37,866 nt of DNA, taken from the NCBI GenBank assembly GCA_905479205.1, contig CAJQLP010000063.1, positions 1 to 37,866 of the forward strand, read 5' to 3'. A model generated the notes under the pieces. It ran no database searches, had not been told where the DNA came from, and saw only the letters and a program-made list of their open reading frames with translations. Source of the DNA: an uncultured Luminiphilus sp. (GTDB lineage Bacteria; Pseudomonadota; Gammaproteobacteria; Pseudomonadales; Halieaceae). Shown in pieces: positions 1 to 8,443 of this stretch (position 1 is its first letter; every line of letters begins with the position of its first letter). The position numbers and the translations under genes were made by a program.

Positions 1-137
1 CGAGTGAAGTAGCTGGCAGTGCTGGTGTCGAGAATCGTCTTGGGCAGTTGGCCCTTGAGCTATATAAGGCACACCAGAGTGAGGGTAATGGCTCTCGTGA
101 TTTCTCCTCGATCGTGGAGACGATTCGCGTCTCGTAG
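1..137 (+). CDS. 3-hydroxyisobutyrate dehydrogenase-like protein, C-terminal fragment
   Basis: The 5' end is cut by the window. Frame 3 is open from base 3 and gives 44 residues ending at TAG (135-137). The fragment contains LGQLALELYKAHQSEGNG and ends DFSSIVETIRVS. This pattern (ALELY, a glycine-rich turn, then DFS-[SA]-I) is typical of the C-terminal all-helical NAD-binding_11 domain of beta-hydroxyacid dehydrogenases, such as 3-hydroxyisobutyrate dehydrogenase and tartronate semialdehyde reductase. These enzymes oxidise short 3-hydroxyacids with NAD(P)+ in the cytoplasm, for example in valine degradation. The Rossmann half and catalytic lysine lie outside the window, so the substrate cannot be assigned. 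It converges on the MarR gene. It is too short for the ORF track. Confidence 0.6.
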   Translation, partial: SEVAGSAGVENRLGQLALELYKAHQSEGNGSRDFSSIVETIRVS

Positions 138-144
138 CGTTCAT

Positions 145-181
145 CTCAAGGCTTGAGTCAGAAGGTTAGCGTACGAACGCT
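145..181. terminator. weak convergent hairpins
   Basis: The short gap between the dehydrogenase tail and the MarR gene holds two small dyads: CTCAAG-G-CTTGAG (145-157) and AGCGT-ACGA-ACGCT (168-181). Neither has a T-tract. They may end transcription from both sides, but the call is weak. Confidence 0.25.
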
Positions 182-191
182 GTCATCAGGT

Positions 192-665
192 TTAAAAGAC
201 GTTTTCACCGCTCAGTAGAATAGGCGCTGCGTCCAACTCTTCTGCATCCATCATGGTGGCAACCCTCTCAAGGGCAGCTACTATTTGATGCTGTTCCCAG
301 GATTCAAGTCGCACGAAGCGATCGACGAAGCTATCTTGCAGAGGCTTTGGTGCACTGGCACCAAGTTCCTCGCCCTTCTCTGTCAGCGTCACAATAACGC
401 GTCTACGATCCACTGCACTGCGTTCACGGTGAACTAGTCCGTTGGCTTCGAGTCGATTGAGGATGGTTGTCACGGTCGCAAGGCTGAGGCTCACAGCTTT
501 CGCAACATCCGACACGGTAGGGTCGCGCAAGGCACCGATAGCTTGGATCACCACCAGCTGGGGTGTCGTGAGTCCTGTTCGCTTCCCGAGCTTACGGCTG
601 TACAAATCGGTCGCACGGATAATGCGCCTTAGGGATACCAGTACATGATCTTGTAGGTCGCTCAT
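192..665 (-). CDS. MarR family transcriptional regulator
   Basis: A cytoplasmic winged-helix DNA-binding repressor or activator of about 157 aa, the usual MarR length. The helix-turn-helix core is visible as PTVSDVAKAVSLSLATVTTILNRLEANGL. It is followed by the wing ERSAVDRRRVIVTLTEKG, whose D-R-R-x-V-x-V-x-L-T pattern is diagnostic of MarR. Flanking helices at the N- and C-termini would form the dimer interface. The track start is TTG at 671. The ATG at 665 (MSDLQDHV) is preferred; it lies 9 bases after the sulfotransferase stop, so the two genes are probably co-transcribed. The ligand and targets cannot be read from sequence. An obvious candidate target is the TonB receptor/sulfotransferase unit it sits behind. 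Confidence 0.9.
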   Translation of the reverse strand: MSDLQDHVLVSLRRIIRATDLYSRKLGKRTGLTTPQLVVIQAIGALRDPTVSDVAKAVSLSLATVTTILNRLEANGLVHRERSAVDRRRVIVTLTEKGEELGASAPKPLQDSFVDRFVRLESWEQHQIVAALERVATMMDAEELDAAPILLSGENVF

Positions 666-674
666 CTGCAATAT

Positions 675-2678
675 CTACTTCGATAATTTGGCTAGGTCCG
701 TGCCAAGAGCCTCCGACAGCTGCCCTAGCCAGGGTTCATAATTGCGCCATTGATGCTGGCCCGCATCAGTGACGGGTCGGCGCACTTGTTCTGAGCTTGG
801 CGTCTTCACAGCGCGCTCTGTTCTCCAATACTCGACACAGTCGTTTTCAAACGATAGGCCGCAAAACTCGAGTATACGCCTGACCTGACCTTCTAGGTCG
901 GCAATGATGTCCTCATTGTTTACTTGGAGTATCTGCCCGGGTAATACGGCGTCCCAGTGAGTCATCAAGTCGATGTAGTCGCGATAATAAGTGCCGATGT
1001 CGGTGAGGTCGTAACTAAATTCCTGACCTTCGGCGAATAATTGCTTGTAACCACTGAAACAGCATGCCATTGGATTGCGGCGCGCATCAATAATCTTGGC
1101 ATTGGGTAGCATCAACTTAATCAAGCCAATGTGGCGGAAGTTGTTTGGCATCTTGTCGATAAAGAAAGGTGCACCCTGCCGATGTACGGCGGTGTCCCGA
1201 ATAAAGGTTTCGCCAAAAGTGCGATAGTCATCGGGCTTGAGGGTGCTAAGAATCTCAGGATACGCGATGTCATCAGATAGTCGACGTAAGCTTTGTGCGA
1301 GCGATAAAACATTGGGCAGCTCTAGTGTACCGTCGACCTGAGAGTGGGACGCTAGTATTTGCTCGAGGAGTGTTGAGCCCGCCCTGGGCAAGCCAACAAT
1401 AAAAATTGGATCGCAGGCCAGATGGCCAGAACCATGAAATTTGTCAAAAAGGCGCTCATTACAGATGAATTTCTGCTGCTCAAACTCTTCTGTGATCTGC
1501 GCCGCACGATAGCTTGATTGGCGTTTCTTCGCCTTATTGCCGGCTTCATAGTGAGAGAAGGAGCACTGATAGTCGGCTTTGTCTTCGTAGGCTTTCCCTA
1601 AGGCGAAGTGTAAGAATATGTGGCTCGCGAAGTCGATCTGCGGGGATGCACAAAGGCTTTCCATTTGTGCGATATCGTCGTCATTAAACGCGTAAGTCTT
1701 CAAGTTGGCGAGCGCATGCCACGCCTCACCGTAGGATGCTTGGCTTGCGAGCGCGCTGCGGTAACTGGCCACAGCCTCGTCGGTCTGGCCACAGGTTTTG
1801 AGCGCATGGCCACGAGATGTCAGTGTAACGGGATCCCCCTGTGCCTGATTGAGTATCTCGTTAAATGCCTCAATCGCTTGCTCGTACTGTCCGATCTGCA
1901 TCGATTGAATGGCGAGTAGCGATCGAAATTGTAAGTTCCTTGGGTCGTTGTTGCTCAGTCGCGTTGCTCTTTTCAGCGCTTCATCGAACTGCTGTTGTTT
2001 CCCCAAAAGCTGGATGTAGTCTATGGCTACGCGGCTGTCTGTGGGCTTGAGTTCTTCCGCTGTGCTTAACAGCAAGGTGGCGTCGTCGAGCGCGCCAAAT
2101 TTGATCGCGATTTCAGCCAGCAGCCGCATGCCGTCAACGTGTGCAGGGTTTTTCTGCATAAAACGTTTGCAGAGTTCTTCAGCTTTCCCCAGGCGGCCAC
2201 GCGAGATAAGGTCCATTACGATCAGGAGAGGCGGGGGTAATGCTTTTAAGAAAGCCACTTCATCGGCTGCTTTCTGTGCAGCGTCGTGAAATCCTAGGTG
2301 TTTTAGCAGGCGAGCTTGTGCGGACCAGCTAGCGACAAGCGAAGGGTTTAGCTTGCTTGCGCGCTGATAGTCGCTAAGGGCAGCTCGCGGGTCATTTAAG
2401 CTCAATCGGACATGGCCTGACTCTTGGAGCGCTCGGCTGTGCAGCGGGTCTGAGAGAAGAAGCTGGTTAAGCGTATTAAGAGCGGCGTCAAAATGTCCAG
2501 CTGTTCTTTCGATAACGGCTCGAAAATAAAGTGCTTCTGAATTGCCTGGCGATATCCGTAACCAATCGCTGATCAGTCCTGCAGCGCGCACCTGATCACC
2601 TGCGCGGAGCGCATTTTGTATATCAGCTAAAAACTGTGCTGAATCCTGATGATCTGTTGTTTCTACGATCTGTGTCAC
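675..2678 (-). CDS. TPR-repeat sulfotransferase
   Basis: A two-part protein. Roughly the first 380 residues are tandem tetratricopeptide repeats (for example NSEALYFRAVIERTAGHFDA and NPSLVASWSAQARLLKHLGF). The C-terminal ~280 residues form a PAPS-dependent sulfotransferase. The 5'-phosphosulfate loop is FIVGLPRAGSTLLEQ and the 3'-phosphate site is ARRNPMACCFSGYKQLF. It should transfer sulfate from PAPS to a hydroxyl or amine acceptor, with the TPR part binding a partner or acceptor. The track start (TTG 2729) lies upstream of an intrinsic terminator and has no SD. The GTG at 2678 has AGGA seven bases upstream, so I use it (667 aa). The gene follows TonB receptor 1, a pairing I associate with marine gammaproteobacteria. 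The acceptor is unknown, and no sulfate-activation genes are nearby. Confidence 0.85.
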   Translation of the reverse strand: MTQIVETTDHQDSAQFLADIQNALRAGDQVRAAGLISDWLRISPGNSEALYFRAVIERTAGHFDAALNTLNQLLLSDPLHSRALQESGHVRLSLNDPRAALSDYQRASKLNPSLVASWSAQARLLKHLGFHDAAQKAADEVAFLKALPPPLLIVMDLISRGRLGKAEELCKRFMQKNPAHVDGMRLLAEIAIKFGALDDATLLLSTAEELKPTDSRVAIDYIQLLGKQQQFDEALKRATRLSNNDPRNLQFRSLLAIQSMQIGQYEQAIEAFNEILNQAQGDPVTLTSRGHALKTCGQTDEAVASYRSALASQASYGEAWHALANLKTYAFNDDDIAQMESLCASPQIDFASHIFLHFALGKAYEDKADYQCSFSHYEAGNKAKKRQSSYRAAQITEEFEQQKFICNERLFDKFHGSGHLACDPIFIVGLPRAGSTLLEQILASHSQVDGTLELPNVLSLAQSLRRLSDDIAYPEILSTLKPDDYRTFGETFIRDTAVHRQGAPFFIDKMPNNFRHIGLIKLMLPNAKIIDARRNPMACCFSGYKQLFAEGQEFSYDLTDIGTYYRDYIDLMTHWDAVLPGQILQVNNEDIIADLEGQVRRILEFCGLSFENDCVEYWRTERAVKTPSSEQVRRPVTDAGQHQWRNYEPWLGQLSEALGTDLAKLSK

Positions 2679-2693
2679 TTGGTTTCCTGGGAC

Positions 2694-2716
2694 AAAAAAA
2701 TACCCCGTTGCCGGGG
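2694..2716 (-). terminator. intrinsic terminator after TonB receptor 1
   Basis: On the minus strand there is a 5-bp G/C stem, CCCCG-GCAA-CGGGG, with a GNRA-type loop, followed by TA and seven T. It starts about 24 bases after the receptor stop and ends before the GTG start of the sulfotransferase. It should reduce read-through into sulfotransferase and marR, setting a receptor-high, enzyme-low ratio. A separate sulfotransferase promoter is the alternative. Confidence 0.8.
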
Positions 2717-2740
2717 CATTGTTATCCAAAAGCCAGCTGT

Positions 2741-5359
2741 TTAGAAGCTTAAGCTAAAGCGTGCACCCATCGTTCGTGGGCGAGCATAGGTGACACGCTC
2801 GCGATCGTTGACGTAGTTGCGTGCGATCTCTGCGCGTTCATCGGTCGCATTGTCAACAAACACTTCTAGGGTCCACTCTTCATTACGGACCCCTGCAGAT
2901 AGGCCGAGCATCGACCAAGAGTCTATGACATCTCGGTTAATGAGAATGATGTCGCTGTAAGATTCATCGGAATAGGTGCCATTACCCTGGACGTGAGCGG
3001 TCAGCTCGCCCATTGGCCACTCATAACGCGCGGTAACACTTAACTGCATTTCTGGCGCATAGGCGAGAGATAAACCTTCCTGAACGTCATCGGTTGGCGT
3101 AAGTACTTCTTTTATCTCAGTATCGAGGAACGAGAAGCCGCCCGAGATAGTCAGGCCCGCGATCTTGGGTAGCCAAGTGATATCACCCTCAAGGCCCATA
3201 ATCTCAGCATTTGCCGCGTTATCGGAGAAGAACAAGTTAGTGATACTTGGATCGAAAATGGTAGTTTGTAGATTATCGATATCAGCGAAGAATGCTGCGC
3301 CATTGAAACGCAGCGTGCCGTCAAGCAAATCGGCTTTCCAGCCAAACTCGTAGTTGGTTAAGTCGTCGGTTTCAAGCGCGTAGGGAACTGAGTAAGTTCC
3401 ACCGTTTGCGAGTGCGGTGCTGGCACCACCGGGACGGTTTAACAAGCCCGGACGGAAGCCTTCGGAGTAGGTCGCATAGACCATAACGTCATCGTTTAGG
3501 CGGTACTGACCAGTAAACTTATAGATTTGACCATCAGCTTTAGCCACGTCGGGAGCTTGCAGCGCCGCTTTCACGCGAGCAGGCGTGTTTGGATCGTCTA
3601 GGTCAGCGAGTGTGTATGTGGTTTGTCCAGTAAATTCACAGACGCCCGCGTTACGGTCGGTATATTGTCCGTCACCGTTGTAAAGATCGGAAATATCAGT
3701 GCCATAGACATTACAATCTGGCTGGAAACTATTGAAGAATGAGCCATTAGCACTTCCTTCGAGATCCACTTCAATATCATAGTGACGCACGCCGGCGATT
3801 AAAGTCAGGTTGTCGGCTACGTCAAAGCTGACCTCACCGAAGAAACCCAGTTGGCGGTCAGTTCTGAGAACGTCGTTGCGGAAAATGGTGTCTTCCGGGA
3901 ACGGACCGTCTTCAGAGGTAAACCCAGTAGTGTACGGGAAGTTCGGTGCAAAGCCCCTAGAGCCAAACGTCAGCGCTTTGGTGTTGGACGGGTAACTAAA
4001 GTCATTTCTCTCTTGCAACTCTAGGTCGCTATAGAAGGCGCCGACTGTTGCGCGCAGTTTTTTGCTCGCATCGGTAGAAAGTCGAAATTCGTGCGTTTGC
4101 ACCTCGGTCTCAGAATGCGATGTCACGTATAAGTCGGGTTCGTAACAGGTTCCCGACGGGGCTGCGCCGCCAGGGTAGGTTACCGATGAGTCGCAGATGT
4201 AATAGGGAAGGTATTGGCCCACAAATAAATAGTCAGTGTACTCGACAATTTGGTCACTTTCGCGCTTGGTAAATGCGCCAGTATAGACAACGTCGAGGCT
4301 ACCAATGCGACCTTCTAAGGTCCATGCAGTATTGTCGAAACCATCCTTTAAGGTTGAATCCGTGTAGGTTTGTATTTCAAGATCTCCAAGGTTTGGGTCG
4401 GCATAAAAGACGCCGTCGGCCTCAAGGTCCTGTGTGGTATGGGCGACCAATAGGCTCCAGTCTGGGGAAATGTCATAGCGCAAGCTAATCCGCGCACCTT
4501 GATAGTTGCTGTCGTTGAAGTCTTCTTCGACCAAATCGCGATTGTCAGCGGCTAGAAATGTAACGCCACTCAGATCTGCGTTGGCTTGGAAGCCTTGGCG
4601 GCGTGCGCTAACGGGAACGCCATTTGATCGCGCTGTACCCGCTGATCGGAATCGCGCACTTTCGCTGGCATCGATTTGCCCGGCGACGTTATCGATATAG
4701 CCACCCATTTCGTCGGTGTAAGCCACCGCGCGAATCGCCAAGTTATCGCTGATCGCCCAGTTGCCCATAACTTCAAAGTTATAGTTACCCGCTCCGTCCG
4801 ACATCGTAGACGCGCCAGCTTTTATTTTTCCATAGCTGCCCGTTACATCGGGTTTATTGGTAATCAAGCGTACCGTGCCGGCCTGTGAACTAGCGCCAAA
4901 CAGCGTGCCTTGTGGCCCGGAAAGGACTTCGACTCGCTGCAGGTCAGCCGTGTAAACATCAAGGTTTCTGCCGGGCTGAGAGAGGGGTTGTTCGTCTAAG
5001 TAAAACGCCACGTTAGGTGCAATACCTGCAACGCCTGCGGTTGTTAGGTTGGGTGTAGTTGAAGCTACCCCGCGGATATAAACAGTATTCTGCCCGGGTC
5101 CGCTGCCGCCAGCTGTGACGCCGGGTAGTTGAATGAGGTAATCCTCAAAATTCTGAATGCCCAGTTGTTCCAGTCGATCCGATGTGAGGGCTTTGACAGT
5201 AACTGCGATGTCTTGAACGCTTTCTGAGCGCTTGGTGGCGGTTACTACAACCTCCTCAAGCTGCTGAGCCAGCACGCTTTGGGTTGCTAAAGCCGGTAAG
5301 AGCGCGGAGCCAATTGCAGTTGCTAAGTGGCGGCGTTTGAAGAACGTGGGATTTTTCAT
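2741..5359 (-). CDS. TonB-dependent outer-membrane receptor 1
   Basis: An 872-aa receptor that takes a ligand across the outer membrane using TonB/ExbBD energy. A signal peptide is followed by the TonB box LEEVVVTATKR. Next comes the plug domain, with SVQDIAVTVKAL, NTVYIRGVAST and the RVEVLSGPQGTLFGASSQAGTVRLITNKP motif. The 22-strand barrel ends in the aromatic C-terminus ARFSLSF needed for BAM insertion. ATG at 5359 is the only sensible start because the signal peptide begins there. The plug reads SSQAGTVRLITNKP, where receptors 2 and 3 have RNATGG and RNAIGG; this is ordinary family variation. The gene is divergent from the BCCT transporter and heads the receptor/sulfotransferase/marR unit. 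No SusD, siderophore or cobalamin gene is near, so the substrate is unknown. Confidence 0.92.
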   Translation of the reverse strand: MKNPTFFKRRHLATAIGSALLPALATQSVLAQQLEEVVVTATKRSESVQDIAVTVKALTSDRLEQLGIQNFEDYLIQLPGVTAGGSGPGQNTVYIRGVASTTPNLTTAGVAGIAPNVAFYLDEQPLSQPGRNLDVYTADLQRVEVLSGPQGTLFGASSQAGTVRLITNKPDVTGSYGKIKAGASTMSDGAGNYNFEVMGNWAISDNLAIRAVAYTDEMGGYIDNVAGQIDASESARFRSAGTARSNGVPVSARRQGFQANADLSGVTFLAADNRDLVEEDFNDSNYQGARISLRYDISPDWSLLVAHTTQDLEADGVFYADPNLGDLEIQTYTDSTLKDGFDNTAWTLEGRIGSLDVVYTGAFTKRESDQIVEYTDYLFVGQYLPYYICDSSVTYPGGAAPSGTCYEPDLYVTSHSETEVQTHEFRLSTDASKKLRATVGAFYSDLELQERNDFSYPSNTKALTFGSRGFAPNFPYTTGFTSEDGPFPEDTIFRNDVLRTDRQLGFFGEVSFDVADNLTLIAGVRHYDIEVDLEGSANGSFFNSFQPDCNVYGTDISDLYNGDGQYTDRNAGVCEFTGQTTYTLADLDDPNTPARVKAALQAPDVAKADGQIYKFTGQYRLNDDVMVYATYSEGFRPGLLNRPGGASTALANGGTYSVPYALETDDLTNYEFGWKADLLDGTLRFNGAAFFADIDNLQTTIFDPSITNLFFSDNAANAEIMGLEGDITWLPKIAGLTISGGFSFLDTEIKEVLTPTDDVQEGLSLAYAPEMQLSVTARYEWPMGELTAHVQGNGTYSDESYSDIILINRDVIDSWSMLGLSAGVRNEEWTLEVFVDNATDERAEIARNYVNDRERVTYARPRTMGARFSLSF

Positions 5360-5428
5360 CGAGACTCCATGAAGGGGTGAGTGATCATCTAAAGGTTAGA
5401 GAACATCATTTTAACTCAAAGTATTAAA

Positions 5429-5536
5429 TATGGCTATTACCCGAATTTGGCCATAAAAATGACTGTTATAAACCAATAAACCATTAGGCCACATAGTTAT
5501 TTTGTTCTGATATGGATTCTACTATAGGGGTATAAT
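5429..5536. promoter_or_regulatory. divergent TonB receptor 1/BCCT regulatory region
   Basis: The 204-bp AT-rich gap carries an inverted repeat TATGGC-N15-GCCATA (5429-5434/5450-5455). It also has a perfect -10 hexamer TATAAT (5531-5536) facing the BCCT gene. A matching -35 at 17 bp is poor (TGATAT), so activation by a regulator is possible. The leader to the ATG at 5564 would be about 20 bases. Confidence 0.45.
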
Positions 5537-5563
5537 GTGGCAAATTGCGCAATTAGAGCTGCT

Positions 5564-7537
5564 ATGTCATCCCTCAATACTCGTCACTGGGTCATAGACC
5601 CTGCGGTTTTTATCCCCGCTATTACCATTCTTTTGTCTAGCGTTTTGTTTGTTGGCTTTTTCCCCGACGCATCAGACGTTGTTCTTGATACTCTTCAATC
5701 AGGAATCGTTACCTACGCGAGCTGGTTCTATGTGTTGGTGGTCGGGACGGTGCTTATCGTGGTGTTTATTATTGCGTTATCGCGGCATGGGGATATCAAG
5801 CTAGGCCCTGATCACTCAGAGCCCGCTTATGGCTTTATTTCTTGGTTTGCGATGTTATTTGCTGCCGGTATGGGTATCGGCTTGATGTTTTTCGGGGTCG
5901 CAGAGCCCGTGATGCATTATTTGGCGCCACCCATTGGTGAGGGTGGCACGCTTAAAGCCGCCTCAGAGGCTATGAAGCTCACCTACTTCCACTGGGGTTT
6001 CCATGCGTGGGCAATCTATGCAGCTGTTGCGCTGGTCCTAGCCTACTTTGCTTATCGTCATTCGCTACCACTGACACTACGGTCCGCCTTCTATCCGTTA
6101 ATTGGTGAGCGCATCTACGGACCGTTGGGTGCGACAATCGATGTCTTTGCGATTGTCTGCACGACCTGCGGTATTTCGGCGAGCCTCGGATATGGCGTGC
6201 TTCAGATTAACGCGGGTCTCAACTATCTGTTCGATGTGCCCGTCAGCGAGACGGTGCAAATTGGGTTGATTATGTGCACCATGATTGTCGCCGGTGTGTC
6301 GGTAGTCTTGGGACTGGATGCCGGTATCAAGCGCCTGTCAGAGCTCAACATCGTATTGGCGGTCTTGCTGCTTGCCGGCGTATTGATCGCAGGCCCCACG
6401 ATTTTGCTGCTATCGGGAACGGTTCAGACTTTTGGGGCTTATCTCGCCGATGTTGTACCTAAAACATTCAATCTGTATGTCTACAATCCTACGGATTGGT
6501 TGGGTGGGTGGACGATACTGTATTGGGGCTGGTGGATTAGTTGGGCGCCTTTCGTCGGTATTTTTATTGCGCGCATCTCGCGCGGGCGAACCATTCGCGA
6601 ATTCTTATTGGGCGTGACCTTGGTACCGACAGCGTTCATCGTTTTGTGGATGGGTGTTTTTGGCGGCTCGGCGATTGAGCTGATCAGTAACGGTGGGTTT
6701 ACCTCGCTCGGGGGGGCGGTACAGGAAAATCAGGCCATGGCGCTCTTTAAGTTTCTCGACTACTTACCAGGGACAGAAATTCTTTCGCTGCTTTGTCTGG
6801 CGATGATTGTGATTTTTTTCGTCACCTCTGCGGACAGCGGTGCGATGGTTCTGAATATGTTGAGTGCTGGGGGTGAAGACAATACCCCTGTTGCGCAGCG
6901 TATTCTTTGGACTGCAATTATCGCTGCGATCTCATCGGTGTTGCTGTTAGCCGGTGGATTGGGCGCTTTACAAACCGCTGCCATCGCGAGTGCATTACCG
7001 TTTTCGCTAGCCATACTTGGCGCATTATGGGGCTTTTGGCGCGCGCTTATTGTGGACAGCGCGAAACGCGAGAGCGTGGGGGTCCATCCTCCTGCGGCCA
7101 TCGAGGCTAGTAATTGGCGAGAACGCTTGGGCAACTTGCTGGAATACCCTGGCGACTCATCAGTCCAAACTTTTCTCCGAGAGGATGTATTCAAGGCGAT
7201 GCACAGTTTTGCTGGTGAAGTGAATCGGCATGGCGTACAGGCTAAGGTGAGTAACCATATCAGCGAGCGAGGCGCGCTGCGGTTAGAAGTTTTCCATGGC
7301 GATGAAATTGATTTCGTCTACGAGGTCAATTTGAAGAGCCACCCTATGCCTGATCAATCATTGGGTAAGAAGCCAATGGATGAGATGAATACAAGCGAGC
7401 TGTTTTACCGCGCAGAGGTTCATCTGTTAGAAGGTGGCCAGGACTACGATATTATGGGCTGGACGCAAGAGCAGGTGGTAGTCGATATCTTGACCCAATA
7501 CGAGAACCACCTGCATTTTCTGCATACCGTTCGCTAA
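5564..7537 (+). CDS. BCCT family betaine/choline/carnitine transporter
   Basis: An inner-membrane, 12-helix secondary carrier for quaternary ammonium compounds such as glycine betaine, choline, carnitine or DMSP. These act as osmoprotectants or as C/N sources. Diagnostic motifs are the glycine-rich stretch AAGMGIGLMFFGVAEP in TM3 and the family signature GGWTILYWGWWISWAPFVG with ARISRGRTIREF after it. A hydrophilic C-terminal tail of about 150 residues follows the last helix and could be an osmosensing or regulatory domain. The track start GTG 5537 directly abuts a TATAAT box and would lie upstream of the mRNA start. ATG 5564 is therefore chosen (657 aa). The gene is single, divergent from TonB receptor 1 and convergent with the M48 gene. 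Sequence alone does not separate betaine from choline or DMSP. Confidence 0.92.
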   Translation: MSSLNTRHWVIDPAVFIPAITILLSSVLFVGFFPDASDVVLDTLQSGIVTYASWFYVLVVGTVLIVVFIIALSRHGDIKLGPDHSEPAYGFISWFAMLFAAGMGIGLMFFGVAEPVMHYLAPPIGEGGTLKAASEAMKLTYFHWGFHAWAIYAAVALVLAYFAYRHSLPLTLRSAFYPLIGERIYGPLGATIDVFAIVCTTCGISASLGYGVLQINAGLNYLFDVPVSETVQIGLIMCTMIVAGVSVVLGLDAGIKRLSELNIVLAVLLLAGVLIAGPTILLLSGTVQTFGAYLADVVPKTFNLYVYNPTDWLGGWTILYWGWWISWAPFVGIFIARISRGRTIREFLLGVTLVPTAFIVLWMGVFGGSAIELISNGGFTSLGGAVQENQAMALFKFLDYLPGTEILSLLCLAMIVIFFVTSADSGAMVLNMLSAGGEDNTPVAQRILWTAIIAAISSVLLLAGGLGALQTAAIASALPFSLAILGALWGFWRALIVDSAKRESVGVHPPAAIEASNWRERLGNLLEYPGDSSVQTFLREDVFKAMHSFAGEVNRHGVQAKVSNHISERGALRLEVFHGDEIDFVYEVNLKSHPMPDQSLGKKPMDEMNTSELFYRAEVHLLEGGQDYDIMGWTQEQVVVDILTQYENHLHFLHTVR

Positions 7538-7546
7538 TAACTATTA

Positions 7547-7580
7547 CCTATTACTGAACTATTTCGATCTCAGTAATAGG
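7547..7580. terminator. convergent hairpin between BCCT and M48 genes
   Basis: A perfect 11-bp inverted repeat, CCTATTACTGA / TCAGTAATAGG, with a 12-base loop. It covers the last codons and stop of the M48 gene. No long T-tract is present on either side. It probably serves both converging transcripts. Confidence 0.5.
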
Positions 7581-8375
7581 CGCTTTGGCTCGGCTTGGAT
7601 TGAGCTTATTCATGCTCGGAATCATTGTATTAAGCGCTGCTTGGCGATTCTCGGGTGCCGGATGAGTGCTCAAAAACGCAGGGGGGCGGTCCTCACTCAA
7701 ATCGCCCATTTTTTGCCATAGCGTCACCGCAGCCTCAGGGTCGTAGCCTGCTCGGGTCGCCAGCTCCATGCCGATCTGATCAGCTTCTGATTCCGCAGTG
7801 CGGCTATTGGGTAATTCCAGCGCCAGTTTGGCTGCAATCGCGGCGCCGGCCATAGCAATTCCGTTATTGTCTGAGGCGGCACCCACCGCGATAACGCCAA
7901 TACTGGTTGCCATTGCTCGAGACATCCGCTCTGCCGTGTGGTTAGCTAGTGCATGGGAGATTTCGTGGCCCATGATTTGAGCGAACTCATCGTCGGTTAG
8001 CTTTAGCTGATCAAACAAGCCCGTGTAAACCGCCATTCGCCCGCCCGCCATACACCATGCGTTGACCGTTTCACTGTCATCGATAATGGCCACGCTCCAC
8101 TTCCAGTCGTTGCTACCGGGAAATGATTGCTCTGCGACAGTGACTAGTCGTCCCGTAATACGCGCTACGCGCCCCATGATCTCTGGATCCGTGACGAGTT
8201 TGTTTTCATCGTCGAGTGATTTAACGGTACTCAAGTAAGCGGTTTCTGACTCAATAATTGCTGATTCGGGAGAGATAAGTAGAAATTGACTTCGGCCGGT
8301 CGGGCTCGTTGCGCATGACAACAAACTGCCGGCGAGTAGGCACACTGCAATGTTGCGTATAATGCTTTTTATCAT
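7551..8375 (-). CDS. M48 family metalloprotease, lipoprotein
   Basis: A periplasm-facing zinc protease of the M48 (HtpX/Ste24/BepA/LoiP) superfamily, 274 aa. The signal peptide ends in the lipobox LLSC (Cys21), so the mature protein is lipid-anchored. The zinc site HEISH is at residues 137-141 and the third ligand is in ESEADQIG (Glu197). The C-terminal half carries LSTHPAPENRQAAL, common in this family. Such proteases degrade misassembled outer-membrane proteins. ATG 8375 has a strong SD (AAGGAGGT, 10-base spacing). It is the last gene of the lipid operon, 68 bp after gpsA, which fits an envelope quality-control role. There is no TPR domain, so it resembles LoiP/YcaL more than BepA. The exact ortholog is not assigned. 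Confidence 0.88.
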   Translation of the reverse strand: MIKSIIRNIAVCLLAGSLLSCATSPTGRSQFLLISPESAIIESETAYLSTVKSLDDENKLVTDPEIMGRVARITGRLVTVAEQSFPGSNDWKWSVAIIDDSETVNAWCMAGGRMAVYTGLFDQLKLTDDEFAQIMGHEISHALANHTAERMSRAMATSIGVIAVGAASDNNGIAMAGAAIAAKLALELPNSRTAESEADQIGMELATRAGYDPEAAVTLWQKMGDLSEDRPPAFLSTHPAPENRQAALNTMIPSMNKLNPSRAKAPITEIEIVQ

Positions 8376-8443
8376 AGCCAGTTACCTCCTTGTGAAAGCG
8401 TCTAATTCTCTCGGCACACGGTGAAGCTTGTGACAGCGGCTAA

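Noticed and set aside
6760-7194. 144-aa minus-strand ORF
   Set aside because: Antisense to the BCCT gene and low-complexity in character.
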